Shown here piece by piece: positions 1 to 10,100 of a stretch of DNA of 64,000 bases. The position numbers were made by a program, and so were the translations under genes. The first letter of the stretch is position 1; every line of letters begins with the position of its first letter. The stretch is from Synechocystis sp. PCC 7509. Lineage in GTDB: Bacteria > Cyanobacteriota > Cyanobacteriia > Cyanobacteriales > Chroococcidiopsidaceae. A model generated the notes under the pieces. The model saw nothing but the letters and a program-made list of their open reading frames with translations. It ran no database searches and was not told where the DNA came from. Location of the stretch: assembly GCF_000332075.2 (NCBI RefSeq), contig NZ_ALVU02000001.1, positions 1,321,193-1,385,192 of the forward strand, in the 5' to 3' direction.

Positions 1-920
1 CGCTTACTCGTGCTAAAGAATTGGGCTTTACAATGGTTTCTTGCGCTAGTACGGGCAACTTAGCTAATTCTACCGCCGCGATCGCCGCTAGTGCTGGTTT
101 AGATTGCTGCGTGTTTATTCCCGCAGACTTAGAAGCAGGGAAAATTTTAGGCACTCTAATTTACGGGCCGACAGTAATGGCAGTAGAAGGCAACTACGAT
201 CAAGTTAATCGCCTCTGCTGTGAAGTAGCTAACACCCACGATTGGGGATTTGTCAACATTAATTTACGTCCTTATTACTCCGAAGGTTCAAAAACCTTGG
301 GTTACGAAGTAGCCGAACAATTAGGCTGGCAATTACCAGATCATATAGTTGCGCCTTTGGCCTCTGGTTCGTTATTTACCAAGATATACAAGGGTTTCCG
401 AGAATTTGTAGATGTTGGCTTGGTAGAAGATAAAGACGTGCGTTTTAGTGGCGCACAAGCTGAAGGTTGTTCGCCAATTGCTCAAGCTTACAAAGATGGC
501 AAAGACTTTATCAAACCCGTAAAGCCTAGCACGATCGCTAAATCCCTAGCAATTGGCAATCCCGCCGATGGCGTTTACGCGCTGGAAGTCGCTAGAAAAA
601 CTAACGGTAATATTGAATCGGTTAACGACGCAGAGATAATTGAAGCAATCAAACTTCTCGCCGAAACTGAAGGGATATTTACAGAAACCGCCGGGGGAAC
701 TACTATCGGCGTTCTCAAAAAGCTTGTAGAAGCAGGCAAAATTGACCCCGAAGAAACAACGGTAGTCTACATTACCGGGAACGGATTAAAAACCCAAGAA
801 GCCGTACAAGGTTACATTGGCGAACCATTAACTATTGAAGCTAAGTTAGATAGCTTTGAACGGGCGCTAGAGCGATCGCGTACATTAGATCGTTTAGATT
901 GGCAGCCCGTGCTAGTTTAA
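1..920 (+). CDS. thrC: threonine synthase, 5' end cut by window edge
   Basis: Converts O-phosphohomoserine to threonine with pyridoxal phosphate in the cytoplasm, the last step of threonine synthesis. The reading frame is open from the first complete codon at position 3, so the start and the PLP-lysine region lie outside the window; about 306 residues are visible. The segment ELGF..SCASTGNLANSTA is the fold-type II signature seen shortly after the PLP lysine in threonine synthases, and ETAGGTTIGVLKKL and VVYITGNGLK near the C-terminus also fit the family. A MoaD/ThiS-like carrier gene follows 45 bp later on the same strand, with a strong terminator after it, so the two are probably cotranscribed. 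Family assignment is secure. Confidence 0.93.
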   Translation, partial: LTRAKELGFTMVSCASTGNLANSTAAIAASAGLDCCVFIPADLEAGKILGTLIYGPTVMAVEGNYDQVNRLCCEVANTHDWGFVNINLRPYYSEGSKTLGYEVAEQLGWQLPDHIVAPLASGSLFTKIYKGFREFVDVGLVEDKDVRFSGAQAEGCSPIAQAYKDGKDFIKPVKPSTIAKSLAIGNPADGVYALEVARKTNGNIESVNDAEIIEAIKLLAETEGIFTETAGGTTIGVLKKLVEAGKIDPEETTVVYITGNGLKTQEAVQGYIGEPLTIEAKLDSFERALERSRTLDRLDWQPVLV

Positions 921-965
921 GAAAAAACTGTTATTGTAGTTATCCTCCTTTTCTATCCTGCTCCT

Positions 966-1241
966 ATGTCCGTTAAAGTCTTAATTCCTACTCCCCTGCA
1001 AAAATTCACCAATGACCAAGCCACTTTAGAATGTGATGGCAAAACCATTTCTGAATTAATCGAAGCTTTAGAACAAACTTGTCCTGGTATCAAAGCGCGT
1101 CTTTGTGACGAAAACGGACAACCCCGACGCTTTTTGAACCTTTACGTCAACAGTGAAGATATCCGCTTTTTAGAAGGTACAGATACCCCGCTAAAAGAGG
1201 GTGATGAAGTCAGCATAGTTCCGGCGGTGGCTGGCGGCTGA
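966..1241 (+). CDS. MoaD/ThiS-family sulfur carrier protein
   Basis: Small ubiquitin-fold protein of 91 residues ending in Gly-Gly (AVAGG), the tail that is adenylated and thiocarboxylated in MoaD, ThiS and Cys[15 protein letters not shown] and [16 protein letters not shown] are typical of this fold. It lies directly after thrC rather than beside molybdopterin or thiamine genes. This resembles CysO-type carriers that deliver sulfur for cysteine or another amino acid. The real acceptor is not shown by the sequence. ATG start, 45 bp after thrC, probable operon. Confidence 0.85.
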   Translation: MSVKVLIPTPLQKFTNDQATLECDGKTISELIEALEQTCPGIKARLCDENGQPRRFLNLYVNSEDIRFLEGTDTPLKEGDEVSIVPAVAGG

Positions 1242-1262
1242 TGCACGCTAATTTTTATTTGT

Positions 1263-1305
1263 AAGTAGACTTGAGCGATTAGATGGCTTAAGTCTACTTT
1301 TTAGT
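1263..1305 (+). terminator. rho-independent-type terminator after thrC-moaD
   Basis: Perfect 10-bp arms AAGTAGACTT (1263-1272) and AAGTCTACTT (1290-1299) extend inward through one G-T wobble to about 14 pairs with a short loop. A T-rich run follows (TTTTTAGTTTT). It sits 22 bp after the carrier gene. Confidence 0.75.
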
Positions 1306-1341
1306 TTTAGACTGAAATTGAGTTTATACTTACTTTTTCCG

Positions 1342-2475
1342 GTGGATATTTATCAATCCGTAGTTAGTCCAATACTATTTTCTGGCTTAAAAACCGATCC
1401 TGAATGGCTGCAAAAACAGACAATTAGCAACCTTTCTAAACTAGACAACAGTAAAAATATTGTCTCTCAAACAATAAAAGCTCAATTAGCAAAGTCTTTG
1501 AACTTTAGCCACGATTCCTTGCAACAAAAACTCTGGGGTTTAGAATTTCCCAATCCTGTAGGGTTAGCGGCGGGATTTGATAAAGATGGTTTAGCGGCGG
1601 GAATGTGGTCGAGTTTTGGTTTTGGGTTTGCAGAAATAGGCACTGTAACCTTACACGCGCAGCCTGGCAACCCCCAGCCTCGTTTATTTCGTTTACCTAT
1701 AGATAAAGCTGCACTCAACCGCATGGGGTTTAATAATTGTGGTGCGGAAGTAATGGCAACACAATTAGCAGATAGATTTAAAACGGCTAAAAGTTTAATT
1801 CCGATTGGAATAAATCTCGGTAAATCTAAAGTTACAGCTTTAGAAGACGCACCCGCCGATTATCTAGGTAGCTTTCGCGCTTTGCAAGACTTGGGAGATT
1901 ATTTTGTAGTTAATGTATCTTCCCCCAATACTCCAGGGTTGCGAACTCTGCAAGATGCGGGGAGTTTGAACGCTATTTTGGATGCTTTGCAACAAGAAAA
2001 TCAAGGACGTAAGCCGATTTTAGTTAAAATTGCTCCAGATTTGGAATGGGATGCGATCGCAGATATTATAAAAGTTGCTAAAATTCAACAACTTGCCGGA
2101 ATTATTGCCACCAATACAACTATTCGCCGCGACAATTTGCAAACTCAAGTTATTGCAACTACAGGTAAATCTATTCATGAAGAAGCTGGCGGTATTAGTG
2201 GCTTACCTATAAAAAATCGCTCTACTGAAGTTATCCGGTTTATTTATTCGGAAACTAAAGGACAACTCCCGATTATTGGCGTTGGTGGAATCTTTACAGC
2301 AACTGATGCTTGGGAAAAAATAACGGCGGGTGCAAGTTTGTTGCAAGTGTACACCGGATGGATTTATGAAGGGCCGTTAATGGTGCGCCGAATTTTAATC
2401 GGTTTGCAGGAAAAACTGTTAGAACATCAGTTAACGTCTGTTTCCCAAGCTATAGGTTTAACAGCTAATAATTAA
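1342..2475 (+). CDS. pyrD: dihydroorotate dehydrogenase (quinone), class 2
   Basis: Oxidises dihydroorotate to orotate with FMN and passes electrons to quinone at the membrane; fourth step of pyrimidine synthesis. NPVGLAAGFDKDG, NRMGFNN, VNVSSPNTPGLR, KIAPDL, NTT and the final IGVGGI and LLQVYTGWIYEGP blocks are all present in family order. The N-terminal membrane-association helices mark class 2. I chose the GTG at 1342, which gives a start reading DIYQSVVSPILFSG, the usual beginning of this family; the frame stays open upstream to a TTG at 1318 that would add eight residues. No clear ribosome binding site precedes either start. Stands alone behind a terminator. Confidence 0.93.
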   Translation: MDIYQSVVSPILFSGLKTDPEWLQKQTISNLSKLDNSKNIVSQTIKAQLAKSLNFSHDSLQQKLWGLEFPNPVGLAAGFDKDGLAAGMWSSFGFGFAEIGTVTLHAQPGNPQPRLFRLPIDKAALNRMGFNNCGAEVMATQLADRFKTAKSLIPIGINLGKSKVTALEDAPADYLGSFRALQDLGDYFVVNVSSPNTPGLRTLQDAGSLNAILDALQQENQGRKPILVKIAPDLEWDAIADIIKVAKIQQLAGIIATNTTIRRDNLQTQVIATTGKSIHEEAGGISGLPIKNRSTEVIRFIYSETKGQLPIIGVGGIFTATDAWEKITAGASLLQVYTGWIYEGPLMVRRILIGLQEKLLEHQLTSVSQAIGLTANN

Positions 2476-2498
2476 CTTATTTTTCAAGAGTGTAATTA

Positions 2499-3173
2499 AT
2501 GCCAATTAAAACCAGTGTGAAGTTATTAATTTTGTTTAGTATGATTTTGGTAACTAGCATTGCCTATAAAAATGCTTTAGCCATAGCCGAAATAGCTATC
2601 AAACAACCATTTACAGTAAAGCTTAAACCTAGAATTAAGGTGGCTTCAGACTTTGCCAACAAATACAAAAATATTGATGAACTTCTAGCGGCTTCTGATG
2701 TGGTTGTCTTCGGAAAATTTACAGGAAATCCTCAGATAGTTTTACCGAGTGAAGGGCTATCTTTACCTCTAGGTTGGAAAGAAGATCGAAAAAGAAAACC
2801 TTTAGATCCTACTTTTATCAATCAAGTTTTAGCTTCAAGAGATCCCGGTCATCGTACTATGACCTTTGTACCGAGCCAAACGATTAAAGGAAGTACAAGC
2901 AAAGCTATAACTGTAGGACAACGTGGGACATTTGCTGAATCTGATACTTTACAAAACACAGGTGATAAGTTTTTTCAAGCAGGAGATTTTTATGTACTGT
3001 TTTTGACGTTAGAACCTTCCCGGAGTGATAACTTTTATTGGACTACTGGAGCGGTTCAAGGTGCTTTTCAAGTAAAGAGCGATCGCATAAACTGTCCGCA
3101 AATTAAAAGTGAATCTTTAGATGATTTTCTACGAACTATTCAAACCAAAGTGAAATCAATTAATAGTAACTAA
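2499..3173 (+). CDS. hypothetical exported protein
   Basis: 224 residues with a typical signal or anchor sequence (MPIKTSVKLLILFSMILVTS, then hydrophobic residues to about 30). The mature part contains LAASDVVVFGKFTG near residue 68 and ends without motifs I can name. A segment of the form ASDVVVxGKF is seen in various exported bacterial proteins of unknown role. No cysteine lipobox is visible. The start ATG lies 23 bp after pyrD, so readthrough from pyrD is possible, but no functional link is evident. Function unknown. Confidence 0.6.
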   Translation: MPIKTSVKLLILFSMILVTSIAYKNALAIAEIAIKQPFTVKLKPRIKVASDFANKYKNIDELLAASDVVVFGKFTGNPQIVLPSEGLSLPLGWKEDRKRKPLDPTFINQVLASRDPGHRTMTFVPSQTIKGSTSKAITVGQRGTFAESDTLQNTGDKFFQAGDFYVLFLTLEPSRSDNFYWTTGAVQGAFQVKSDRINCPQIKSESLDDFLRTIQTKVKSINSN

Positions 3174-3413
3174 ATTGCAAATATTATAGTGTAAAAAATT
3201 CGTTTTTATTAACTATTATAATTGTGATGGTAGAAATCAAAGCACAGGTAAATTATTGTGGAAGCCCAAATAACTTAGAGGAAGGGCAACCATTGATAAG
3301 TAAAATTTATAAAAATAGTAGCAAGTGTTTTAGCTTACAATTGAATTTGGTTAACTACCTATATGAATATCAGTTTTATTTAACCCGATAACCTTTTACA
3401 AGAGTTCTAGTAT

Positions 3414-3935
3414 ATGGAATCATGGTTTAGTGTTAATTGGCAAGAACTTTTTGTTCCTAGTATGCCACTATTTGAACTTTTTGTACGCGGCTCTATAGTT
3501 TATCTACTGTTGTTTTTTGTATTACGTTTTATCCCTGCGCGTCAATTAGGAATGTTGGGAATTACCGACTTACTTGTAGTAGTTTTGTTTGCTGAAGCGG
3601 CTCAAAATGCGATGGCAACAAACTATACGTCAATAACCGAAGGAGTTGCGCTTGTAGGGACGGTAATTTTTTGGAGCTACTTAATTAATTGGCTAGGTTA
3701 CAAATATCCCCACCTGCAAAAGTTTCTAAATCCGCCGCCTTTATTGATAGTCAAAAATGGTAAATTAATTGAACGCAATTTAGAAAAAGAATTAATTACT
3801 GAAGATGAATTAATGAGTCAGTTACGCCAACAAGGTGTAGAGTTGATTCAAGAAGTAAAAATAGCCTATATGGAATCAGATGGGGAAATTAGTGTAATTT
3901 CCCAAGAGAAAAAGACCTCTACTACTGAACTATAA
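3414..3935 (+). CDS. DUF421 (YetF-type) membrane protein
   Basis: 173 residues. Three hydrophobic helices occupy about residues 20-95 (FELFVRGSIVYLLLFFVLRF, then ITDLLVVVLFAEAAQNAM, then VALVGTVIFWSYLINWLGY). They are followed by the soluble domain typical of DUF421: PPPLLIVKNGKLIERNLEKE and a C-terminal VKIAYMESDGEISVI. The order matches the YetF family of inner-membrane proteins, whose biochemical role is not established, although spore and stress roles are known for Bacillus relatives. Monocistronic, in its own transcription interval of 240 bp upstream. Confidence 0.85.
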   Translation: MESWFSVNWQELFVPSMPLFELFVRGSIVYLLLFFVLRFIPARQLGMLGITDLLVVVLFAEAAQNAMATNYTSITEGVALVGTVIFWSYLINWLGYKYPHLQKFLNPPPLLIVKNGKLIERNLEKELITEDELMSQLRQQGVELIQEVKIAYMESDGEISVISQEKKTSTTEL

Positions 3936-3953
3936 TTTAGTTGTTACTTAGGT

Positions 3954-4505
3954 TTAGTTAAGAATAACTTTACCACTTTGTTGAATCCTAATCGCGCTTT
4001 GTTGCTCGTTTAAAGTTTTTCCTTCACTCAAAGAAACTTCTAACAATCCTGAATTAACAACGGAAGTAGCTGCAATTTGAATAAATCCGTTATCGGGACG
4101 GACTAAAGTAATAGTTACAGGAGCGGGTAAGTCTTTAAGTACAACTTCTGTTTTGGCTGCTAAAGTCCGCCCTTCAGTGTATTTAATGGCTTCGTAAGTA
4201 ATGGCTGTATTGGTAGTGTTTGTTAATTTGACACTTACTTTACCGTTGATGGGTGTAACCGTTGCGATCGCATTCCCACTTTCTTCCGGTAAAGGCGGTA
4301 CTAAGGGGGCGCTGGGGTCTGTAATATTAACTGGGGTGCGATCGCGCCTATAAAGCTGTTCGTTAAATATACTTGGTTTAGGATTAAGCACTCCACTCGG
4401 CGTTGGCTTAGGAGTTTGAGCTATAGAGCTTAGAGGAATACCAATAAACAATAAGCTACCGCCGATTAAAACTGCTTTATTTTTAATTTGGTTAAGTTTA
4501 TTCAT
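3954..4505 (-). CDS. hypothetical exported beta-rich protein
   Basis: 183 residues with a signal peptide (IKNKAVLIGGSLLFIGIPLS followed by SIAQTP, a plausible cleavage site around residue 30). A proline-rich linker to about residue 75 leads to a beta-rich domain (GKVSVKLTNTTNTAITYEAI, EVVLKDLPAPVTITLVRP) that looks like an immunoglobulin-like fold. Probably periplasmic or wall-associated. No family recognised. It converges with the DUF421 gene, 18 bp apart. Confidence 0.6.
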   Translation of the reverse strand: MNKLNQIKNKAVLIGGSLLFIGIPLSSIAQTPKPTPSGVLNPKPSIFNEQLYRRDRTPVNITDPSAPLVPPLPEESGNAIATVTPINGKVSVKLTNTTNTAITYEAIKYTEGRTLAAKTEVVLKDLPAPVTITLVRPDNGFIQIAATSVVNSGLLEVSLSEGKTLNEQQSAIRIQQSGKVILN

Positions 4506-4599
4506 AAAAATTCGTCTGCTTTTATTCTTTAACCTTTAATTTACGCACATTAACTCCTAACTAACATCTAGCATTGGGTGTAAAAGCATTCAAGTATAG

Positions 4600-5067
4600 T
4601 TAACGCCAGTTAGTTCGATGTAAAAAGGATTGATGACGAGATTTTAAGGGGAGCTTAGTATCATCAATTGGTGGAGAAATCGAGGAAGAATCCCGCCACA
4701 AAACTAAAGGAATACTCAAAGATCCTAAGACTGTTACAACTCCCGCCATCATCCAAACTAACCAGCGATTAGGGCGATAATTTCCCCGCTCGATTTGCCA
4801 AAATACTTGGTTGTAGCGCCAAGCAGCTAGACTAATAACAATAATTCCAAAAATTACTAAACTAACTCCTAAGTTTTCTGAATTAAAAATTGGGTAAGTA
4901 GCAACGGGCTTTTGAGTGACTGCTACATGAAGTTGACGCAAAAATAAGCCAAACCTGGCGATCGCAATGCCAAAACCAATTAAAGCAATAGAAGTGCGCA
5001 GCCAAGCCAAAAAAGTCCGCTCGTTTGCTTGATGTTCGCGTTGGCGATCGATTACAGGTTTTACCAT
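4600..5067 (-). CDS. DUF202 (YidH-type) membrane protein
   Basis: Short inner-membrane protein with the DUF202 signature QREHQANERTFLAWLRTSIA at its N-terminus, then helices around ALIGFGIAIARFGLF, LGVSLVIFGIIVISLAAWRY and WLVWMMAGVVTVLGSL. The start is the ATG at 5067, because it overlaps the stop codon of the upstream hydrolase as TAATG. That is the arrangement of translational coupling, and it begins exactly at the family start MVKPVIDRQ. A longer frame to 5109 is therefore not used. Function of the family is unknown. Residues after about 130 form a charged, poorly conserved tail. Confidence 0.85.
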   Translation of the reverse strand: MVKPVIDRQREHQANERTFLAWLRTSIALIGFGIAIARFGLFLRQLHVAVTQKPVATYPIFNSENLGVSLVIFGIIVISLAAWRYNQVFWQIERGNYRPNRWLVWMMAGVVTVLGSLSIPLVLWRDSSSISPPIDDTKLPLKSRHQSFLHRTNWR

Positions 5068-6110
5068 TAGCTTTCGCACCAGTCCAAAATTCGATTCCAC
5101 GCCCACCAAGGATCGGGATCTTTAGCTACTAATTGTCCTTCTTTGCTATTTATATAACCTACATGACCGCCGTAATCGGTTAATACTAAGTCAATATTTG
5201 GATTAGCTTTGCAAGCAGCTTGCAAATCGGGAATAATTGCCGGATCGAACATCGGATCGTCGGCGGCATATAAAATTAAAGTTGGCTTTTCTAGGTGTGG
5301 CAATATATGCAAGCCACTACTAGCCTCGTAATAAGCCTCTACCGTAGGAAAACCCAAGCGATCGATAACTAGCTCTTTGTCAAAACCCCAAATGCTAGTG
5401 GCTCTCTCAATAGCCCTTAGATCGATTTCTCCGGGGTGAGCGTGATAGATTTTTAGAGCTAGTTTTTTTAGTTCCTTGGCGATCGCTTGTTCCAAATACT
5501 TACCCCAAGGATCTTTAACTAAATAATTAAGACTGCGCGTTGAGTCTAAACTTGGACAAATCACCGCCGCGCCGCCAATTTCGGTATTATCTAGTTCTAC
5601 GTCCCGATTTTTGGTTAATTCTTGTGCCGCTTTTACCGCCCACAATGCCAATTGTCCACCCAAAGAAAAGCCTGTAAACCAAAACTTGCCAGGACATCCC
5701 AGCGCTTTAGATTGCGACGCAATGCGTACAAAGTCTTCTCCTTCAAATAAACCATCTGAAGTTAATGTTGGAGACAATAGAGCGGTTTTGCCGTGCGCTC
5801 TCCAATCAAACAGCACCACCGCATAGCCTTGGGCGTAGGCTTTGCGCCCCAAAAGTCGTAAAAACCACTGATTATCTAACGATCCGGTAATACCATACGT
5901 CCCTACAATCGTACCGCGAGGGTTTTTAGGAATAGCAACAATGCCAAAAATCGGTACGCCTTTAGCCCCCATAAAAACTTTTTCTTGGTAAGGTGGCTCT
6001 GGGTGTGCGGTTGTCTTTTCCCAATCTTGACTAGCAAATAGGGCAGTATAAACGGTCATTGACACGCCATTTTTTAGCCACCAGGGGGGAATATAGCCAA
6101 CATTGGACAT
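5067..6110 (-). CDS. YheT-type alpha/beta hydrolase
   Basis: 347 residues. The N-terminus YIPPWWLKNGVSMTVYTAL is the family opening (PPxWLxNGHxQT). It is followed by VVLFDWRAHGKT and the nucleophile elbow GFSLGG. The acid is probably in LILYAADDPMFDP and the histidine in LTDYGGHVGYIN near residue 315. The genuine substrate of this UPF0017 family is unclear; lipid or small ester hydrolysis is usual for the fold. Its stop codon overlaps the start of the DUF202 gene, so the pair is translationally coupled. Confidence 0.87.
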   Translation of the reverse strand: MSNVGYIPPWWLKNGVSMTVYTALFASQDWEKTTAHPEPPYQEKVFMGAKGVPIFGIVAIPKNPRGTIVGTYGITGSLDNQWFLRLLGRKAYAQGYAVVLFDWRAHGKTALLSPTLTSDGLFEGEDFVRIASQSKALGCPGKFWFTGFSLGGQLALWAVKAAQELTKNRDVELDNTEIGGAAVICPSLDSTRSLNYLVKDPWGKYLEQAIAKELKKLALKIYHAHPGEIDLRAIERATSIWGFDKELVIDRLGFPTVEAYYEASSGLHILPHLEKPTLILYAADDPMFDPAIIPDLQAACKANPNIDLVLTDYGGHVGYINSKEGQLVAKDPDPWWAWNRILDWCES

Positions 6111-6299
6111 AGAGAAAGTTCAAATACGAGACAGTTACTTTATTATTTCGGCTTGCTGCTCAATATTTCTATTCCTTTAGTCAATTTTCTGGTAAAGTCT
6201 TAAGATTATATTTAGAATGCTCTATATAATAATTTAGAGCGCTCTTTGTACCTGACAAAGATTTTTTTTATCCCTAATATCTGCAAAGATTTTTTAATA

Positions 6300-7058
6300 A
6301 TGCCTCGGATACTTGTTATTGATGACGATCCAGCGATCTCGGAACTTGTCGCAGTCAATCTAGAAATGGCTGGATATGAAGTTACGCAGGCAGAAGATGG
6401 CATTAAAGGTCAAGCCCTAGCAATGCAAATATTGCCAGACTTAATCATGCTCGACTTGATGTTGCCTAGAGTTGATGGGTTTACGGTTTGCCAACGCTTG
6501 CGCCGCGATGAAAGGACGGCGGAAATCCCCGTACTAATGTTAACGGCTTTAAGTCAAACTCAAAACAAAGTTGAAGGATTTAATGCTGGGGCAGATGATT
6601 ACTTAACTAAGCCCTTTGAAGTAGAGGAATTGTTAGCAAGAGTGCGCGCTTTACTGCGGCGTACCGATCGCATTCCCCAAGCTGCCAAGCATAGCGAAAT
6701 TCTTAACTATGGTTCGTTAACTCTAGTACCAGAGCGTTTTGAAGCAATTTGGTTTACAAAAACTATCAAGTTAACTCATTTAGAATTTGAATTGCTTCAT
6801 TGCTTGCTACAACGACACGGGCAAACGGTATCTCCTAGCGAGATTTTGAAAGAAGTTTGGGGTTACGATCCTAATGATGATATTGAAACTATCCGTGTCC
6901 ACATCCGCCACTTAAGAACAAAACTAGAACCAGATCCGCGCCATCCTCGCTACATTACGACGGTTTATGGTGCAGGCTACTGTTTAGAATTACCTGGCGA
7001 CTCCTCAATCGAGCTTAACAACTTACCTCTAAGCATTACTAAAGAAAATAATTCTTAA
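6300..7058 (+). CDS. rpaA: response regulator RpaA (OmpR family)
   Basis: Two-domain DNA-binding response regulator. It is the circadian output and night-metabolism regulator in cyanobacteria, phosphorylated by SasA. Receiver: acidic pocket IDDDPA, phospho-acceptor Asp52 in LDLMLP, and the Lys of DYLTKPF. Output domain: winged helix with [40 protein letters not shown] and TVYGAGYC, which match RpaA rather than RpaB throughout. The start is the ATG at 6300 ([10 protein letters not shown]); the 18 codons upstream are open but unlike any family member. A TATAAT at 6225-6230 inside a small inverted repeat is a possible promoter element. Confidence 0.93.
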   Translation: MPRILVIDDDPAISELVAVNLEMAGYEVTQAEDGIKGQALAMQILPDLIMLDLMLPRVDGFTVCQRLRRDERTAEIPVLMLTALSQTQNKVEGFNAGADDYLTKPFEVEELLARVRALLRRTDRIPQAAKHSEILNYGSLTLVPERFEAIWFTKTIKLTHLEFELLHCLLQRHGQTVSPSEILKEVWGYDPNDDIETIRVHIRHLRTKLEPDPRHPRYITTVYGAGYCLELPGDSSIELNNLPLSITKENNS

Positions 7059-7085
7059 ACTTAACTGTGGTAGGTTTATTGTCCC

Positions 7086-7113
7086 AAAAAAAGCCCCCCA
7101 AAATTTGGGAGGC
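7086..7113 (-). terminator. terminator of the repeat-protein gene
   Basis: On the minus strand GCCTCCC (7113-7107) pairs with GGGGGGC (7099-7093), one wobble, with a seven-base AT loop, and then a run of seven T. It lies 22 bp past the stop of the 1041-residue gene and between two convergent genes. Confidence 0.8.
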
Positions 7114-7135
7114 GAAGTCAAAGTTAACAAATCCT

Positions 7136-10100
7136 TTAACCAGCTACAGCTAAAGCTCCGGCAATTGCCGAACAAATAGCTGAAACAATAGCAGTTCCAG
7201 CCAACCATTGAGCAGCCGTTGCCGCCGCTTTACGAGTTTCTTCCGCTTGCTTTTGTGCCTGACGCTTAACGTCTTCCAAACGGCGTTGAGCCTCTTGCTG
7301 AATGCGTTCGGCTCGTTGCAATACGCTGTTACGCGCTCCTTCAATTTGATCGATAATCCGGTTAGCATCAGCCTCGCTAATATCTTCACGAGAACTCATG
7401 ACTGCAACTAGAGTATCGCGGTTGAAAGAACCTAGGCGATCGCGAATCGAATCAAAACCTGCTTGGGGATCGTCAAACAACTGACGCACATCGCGTTTGA
7501 TGCCATCATAGTTGAGTTCAGGACGGTCAAGAGCATTGAGGTAGTTGCGAATTTGACCAAATACGCCATCAAGGGTATCTTGAATCCGTCGTTGTACTGC
7601 TCTTACTTGTTCGACAAATTGTTCGCGTACAGCGAGGACTTGATCGACAATCCGCGCCGCTTCTTCCTCTGACATATCGCCTCGCGCTTGCAGTAAAGTA
7701 ACTACTGTATCGCGGTCAAAATGCGCCAATCGGTCGCTAAAACTTTCTACCCCAGCGCGTGGATCGTGAATTAATAGCTGCAAATCGCGCTTAATTGCTT
7801 CAGGATTAAGTTCATCTTTGCCAGTATTTCGCAAGTAATCTTCGACGTTAGATTGAAATGTTTGAACTCTTTGTTGAGTTCTAGCAGCTAAACGTCTGGG
7901 ACTTTTGACGATATTACGAATCGAGCCTTGTACTCCGTCAATAACTTGGTTTACCTGCTCTTCGCTCAAATCTCGGCGTTGACTAAGCAATTGCACCAAA
8001 GTATCGCGATCAACTTGAGACAAGCGGCGGCGTAAAGCTAACGCTCCCTCTTGGGGATTTTCAAATAGTCTAGAGAAGTCGCGGGCAATTCCTTCAGGGT
8101 TCAATTCATCTTTACCAGTATTTCGCAAGTAATCCGATAAAGTAGTTGTCACCGAGTCGTACTGATCTTTAGCTAAAGCAGCGACGTTTTGCGGTGCGTG
8201 GCGGAGGCTTCCCCAAGTTGATTCTACTTGGTCGATGGTTTGGTTAATTTGCTCCTCATTCAAGTCTTGACGCTGATTGAGCAACTGTACCAAGGTATCG
8301 CGGTCAAAACGAGATACACGCGATGCGATCGCACTCATCCCAGCAGAGGGATCGTTTAACAAAGTTTTGAGTTCCGACGCGATCGCATTGGGGTTAAGTT
8401 CGTCTTTGCCGGTATTTCGCAGATAAGACTCTAAATTTAACCATAGCGACTCGGCTTGCGCCTTAGCTTGGTCAGCGATATTTTGCGATTCAAATAGTAC
8501 GCGATCGCGCTGGGATTCTAGCAAGCCCACAATTTCCTCTGCTTCCGCTTCAGAAACATCATTACGCTGAAGCAATACTTGGCGCATAGACTCTCGATCT
8601 AACCCTGCTAGGCGAATGCTTAAGGTTTCATGACTTGCCTCAGCATCTTGTAGCAAAGGCTTAAAAGTGCGCTCTACGCCTTCTGTTGTCAGTTCTGACT
8701 TACTTGTAACTAGCAAATAGCTTTCTACGGCTCGTTGCAAGTCTTGGGCGGCTTCTTTCTCCTCTTGCGCTCTTGCCATCATTAAAACTTCAGTACGGAT
8801 GCTTTCTAAGCGATCGGCAATCGAGGCAATTTGCGTTTGGGTAAGAATTCCGCGCTGTTGCAATAGTTGCACAAAATCGTTGCGAGAAAGCTGTTCTAAT
8901 TGACGGCGTACTGCTCCGGGATCTGCCGCCGGATCGTACAATACATCGTGAAATTCCTGAGCAATCTTGTCTTGACTCATTTGCCAAGAATAAGTGTTAA
9001 GCAGGTAATTTTCCACATCGGCGCGAATTGTACTGTAAGGCAAACTAGGAGTTTTAACACCGGTTTGCGTTGCAACTTTATCTACTTGCTCGGTTACTTT
9101 ATCTTTGGCGCTAGTTAACGAGCCGATAATCTTCTCTACATCAAAGTCTGACAAGTCCGTGCGTCCCATGACTAACCCAATTAGGGTATTTATCCCGGTT
9201 TGCATAATACCTGGAGTATTTTCTTGGGCCGCTTTTTGGCTAGTGTCTTTTGTTTGACGCATTTCTGCCATTAATTTGTCAATTTTGGCATCTAATTCAT
9301 CAGTTTTTGTTTGTCCCGGCGCAACGCTTTTGAGATACTCTACCATTTCTCCCATCCGGTCAGTTTGGGGTTCTTGGCGATCGACTACTTGCTTCCAAAC
9401 GCTTTCTAATTGATCGACAATCCGGTTCATATCTTTTTTAGATAAGTCCGTGCGACTGCTGACCAATTCCACAAACTTTTGTCTATCTATATTCCGTAAA
9501 TCGCTACTTCCCGCCACGGCTTTTAGTTGTGGATCGCTGAGTAACTTTTCAAATTCGCCCTTAATTTTGCTTAAATCCAATTCGGGGGGACGCAGCATTT
9601 GCAAATAGTCTTCAACATTTTCCCGAATACTCATCGGATCTACGGCCGATCCTAGTTCGCGGCGGATTGCTCCGGCGGCGGCTTCGGCGGTAGCTACTAC
9701 TTGATTATTTACAGCTTTTGCTCCCAAAGCGGCGGCGGCTGTTCCCATCAACGCCTGCACCCCAGAGGTTGCAGTATTGATAAGTGAACCAATTAGCGAG
9801 CCTACACTACTTGAACCTATCCACACTAAGAGCAAGAAGTAAGCTGCCCAAATTACTAAACCAACGATCGCGCCAAGTCCTGAACTTGCAATCAAACTTA
9901 GTTTTACTGCCAAAAAACAAGCGATCGCTAAAGAAATACTGACACTAATTAAAGTTCCTAGTCCTAAAGCCGTGCCAATTTTGCGAATAGTACCACCAAA
10001 ACTTGTTGCTTCTTCATCCGTGCGATCGCTTTCCCCTTCGTCGGAACTACGTCCCAAAAGAAAGGCTACACCAACATTAGTTAGTAGTAGCTGTACGGCA

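Noticed and set aside
3226-3393. 55-codon frame between the exported protein and the DUF421 gene
   Set aside because: ATG follows a GTG but no RBS or recognisable sequence; left unannotated.
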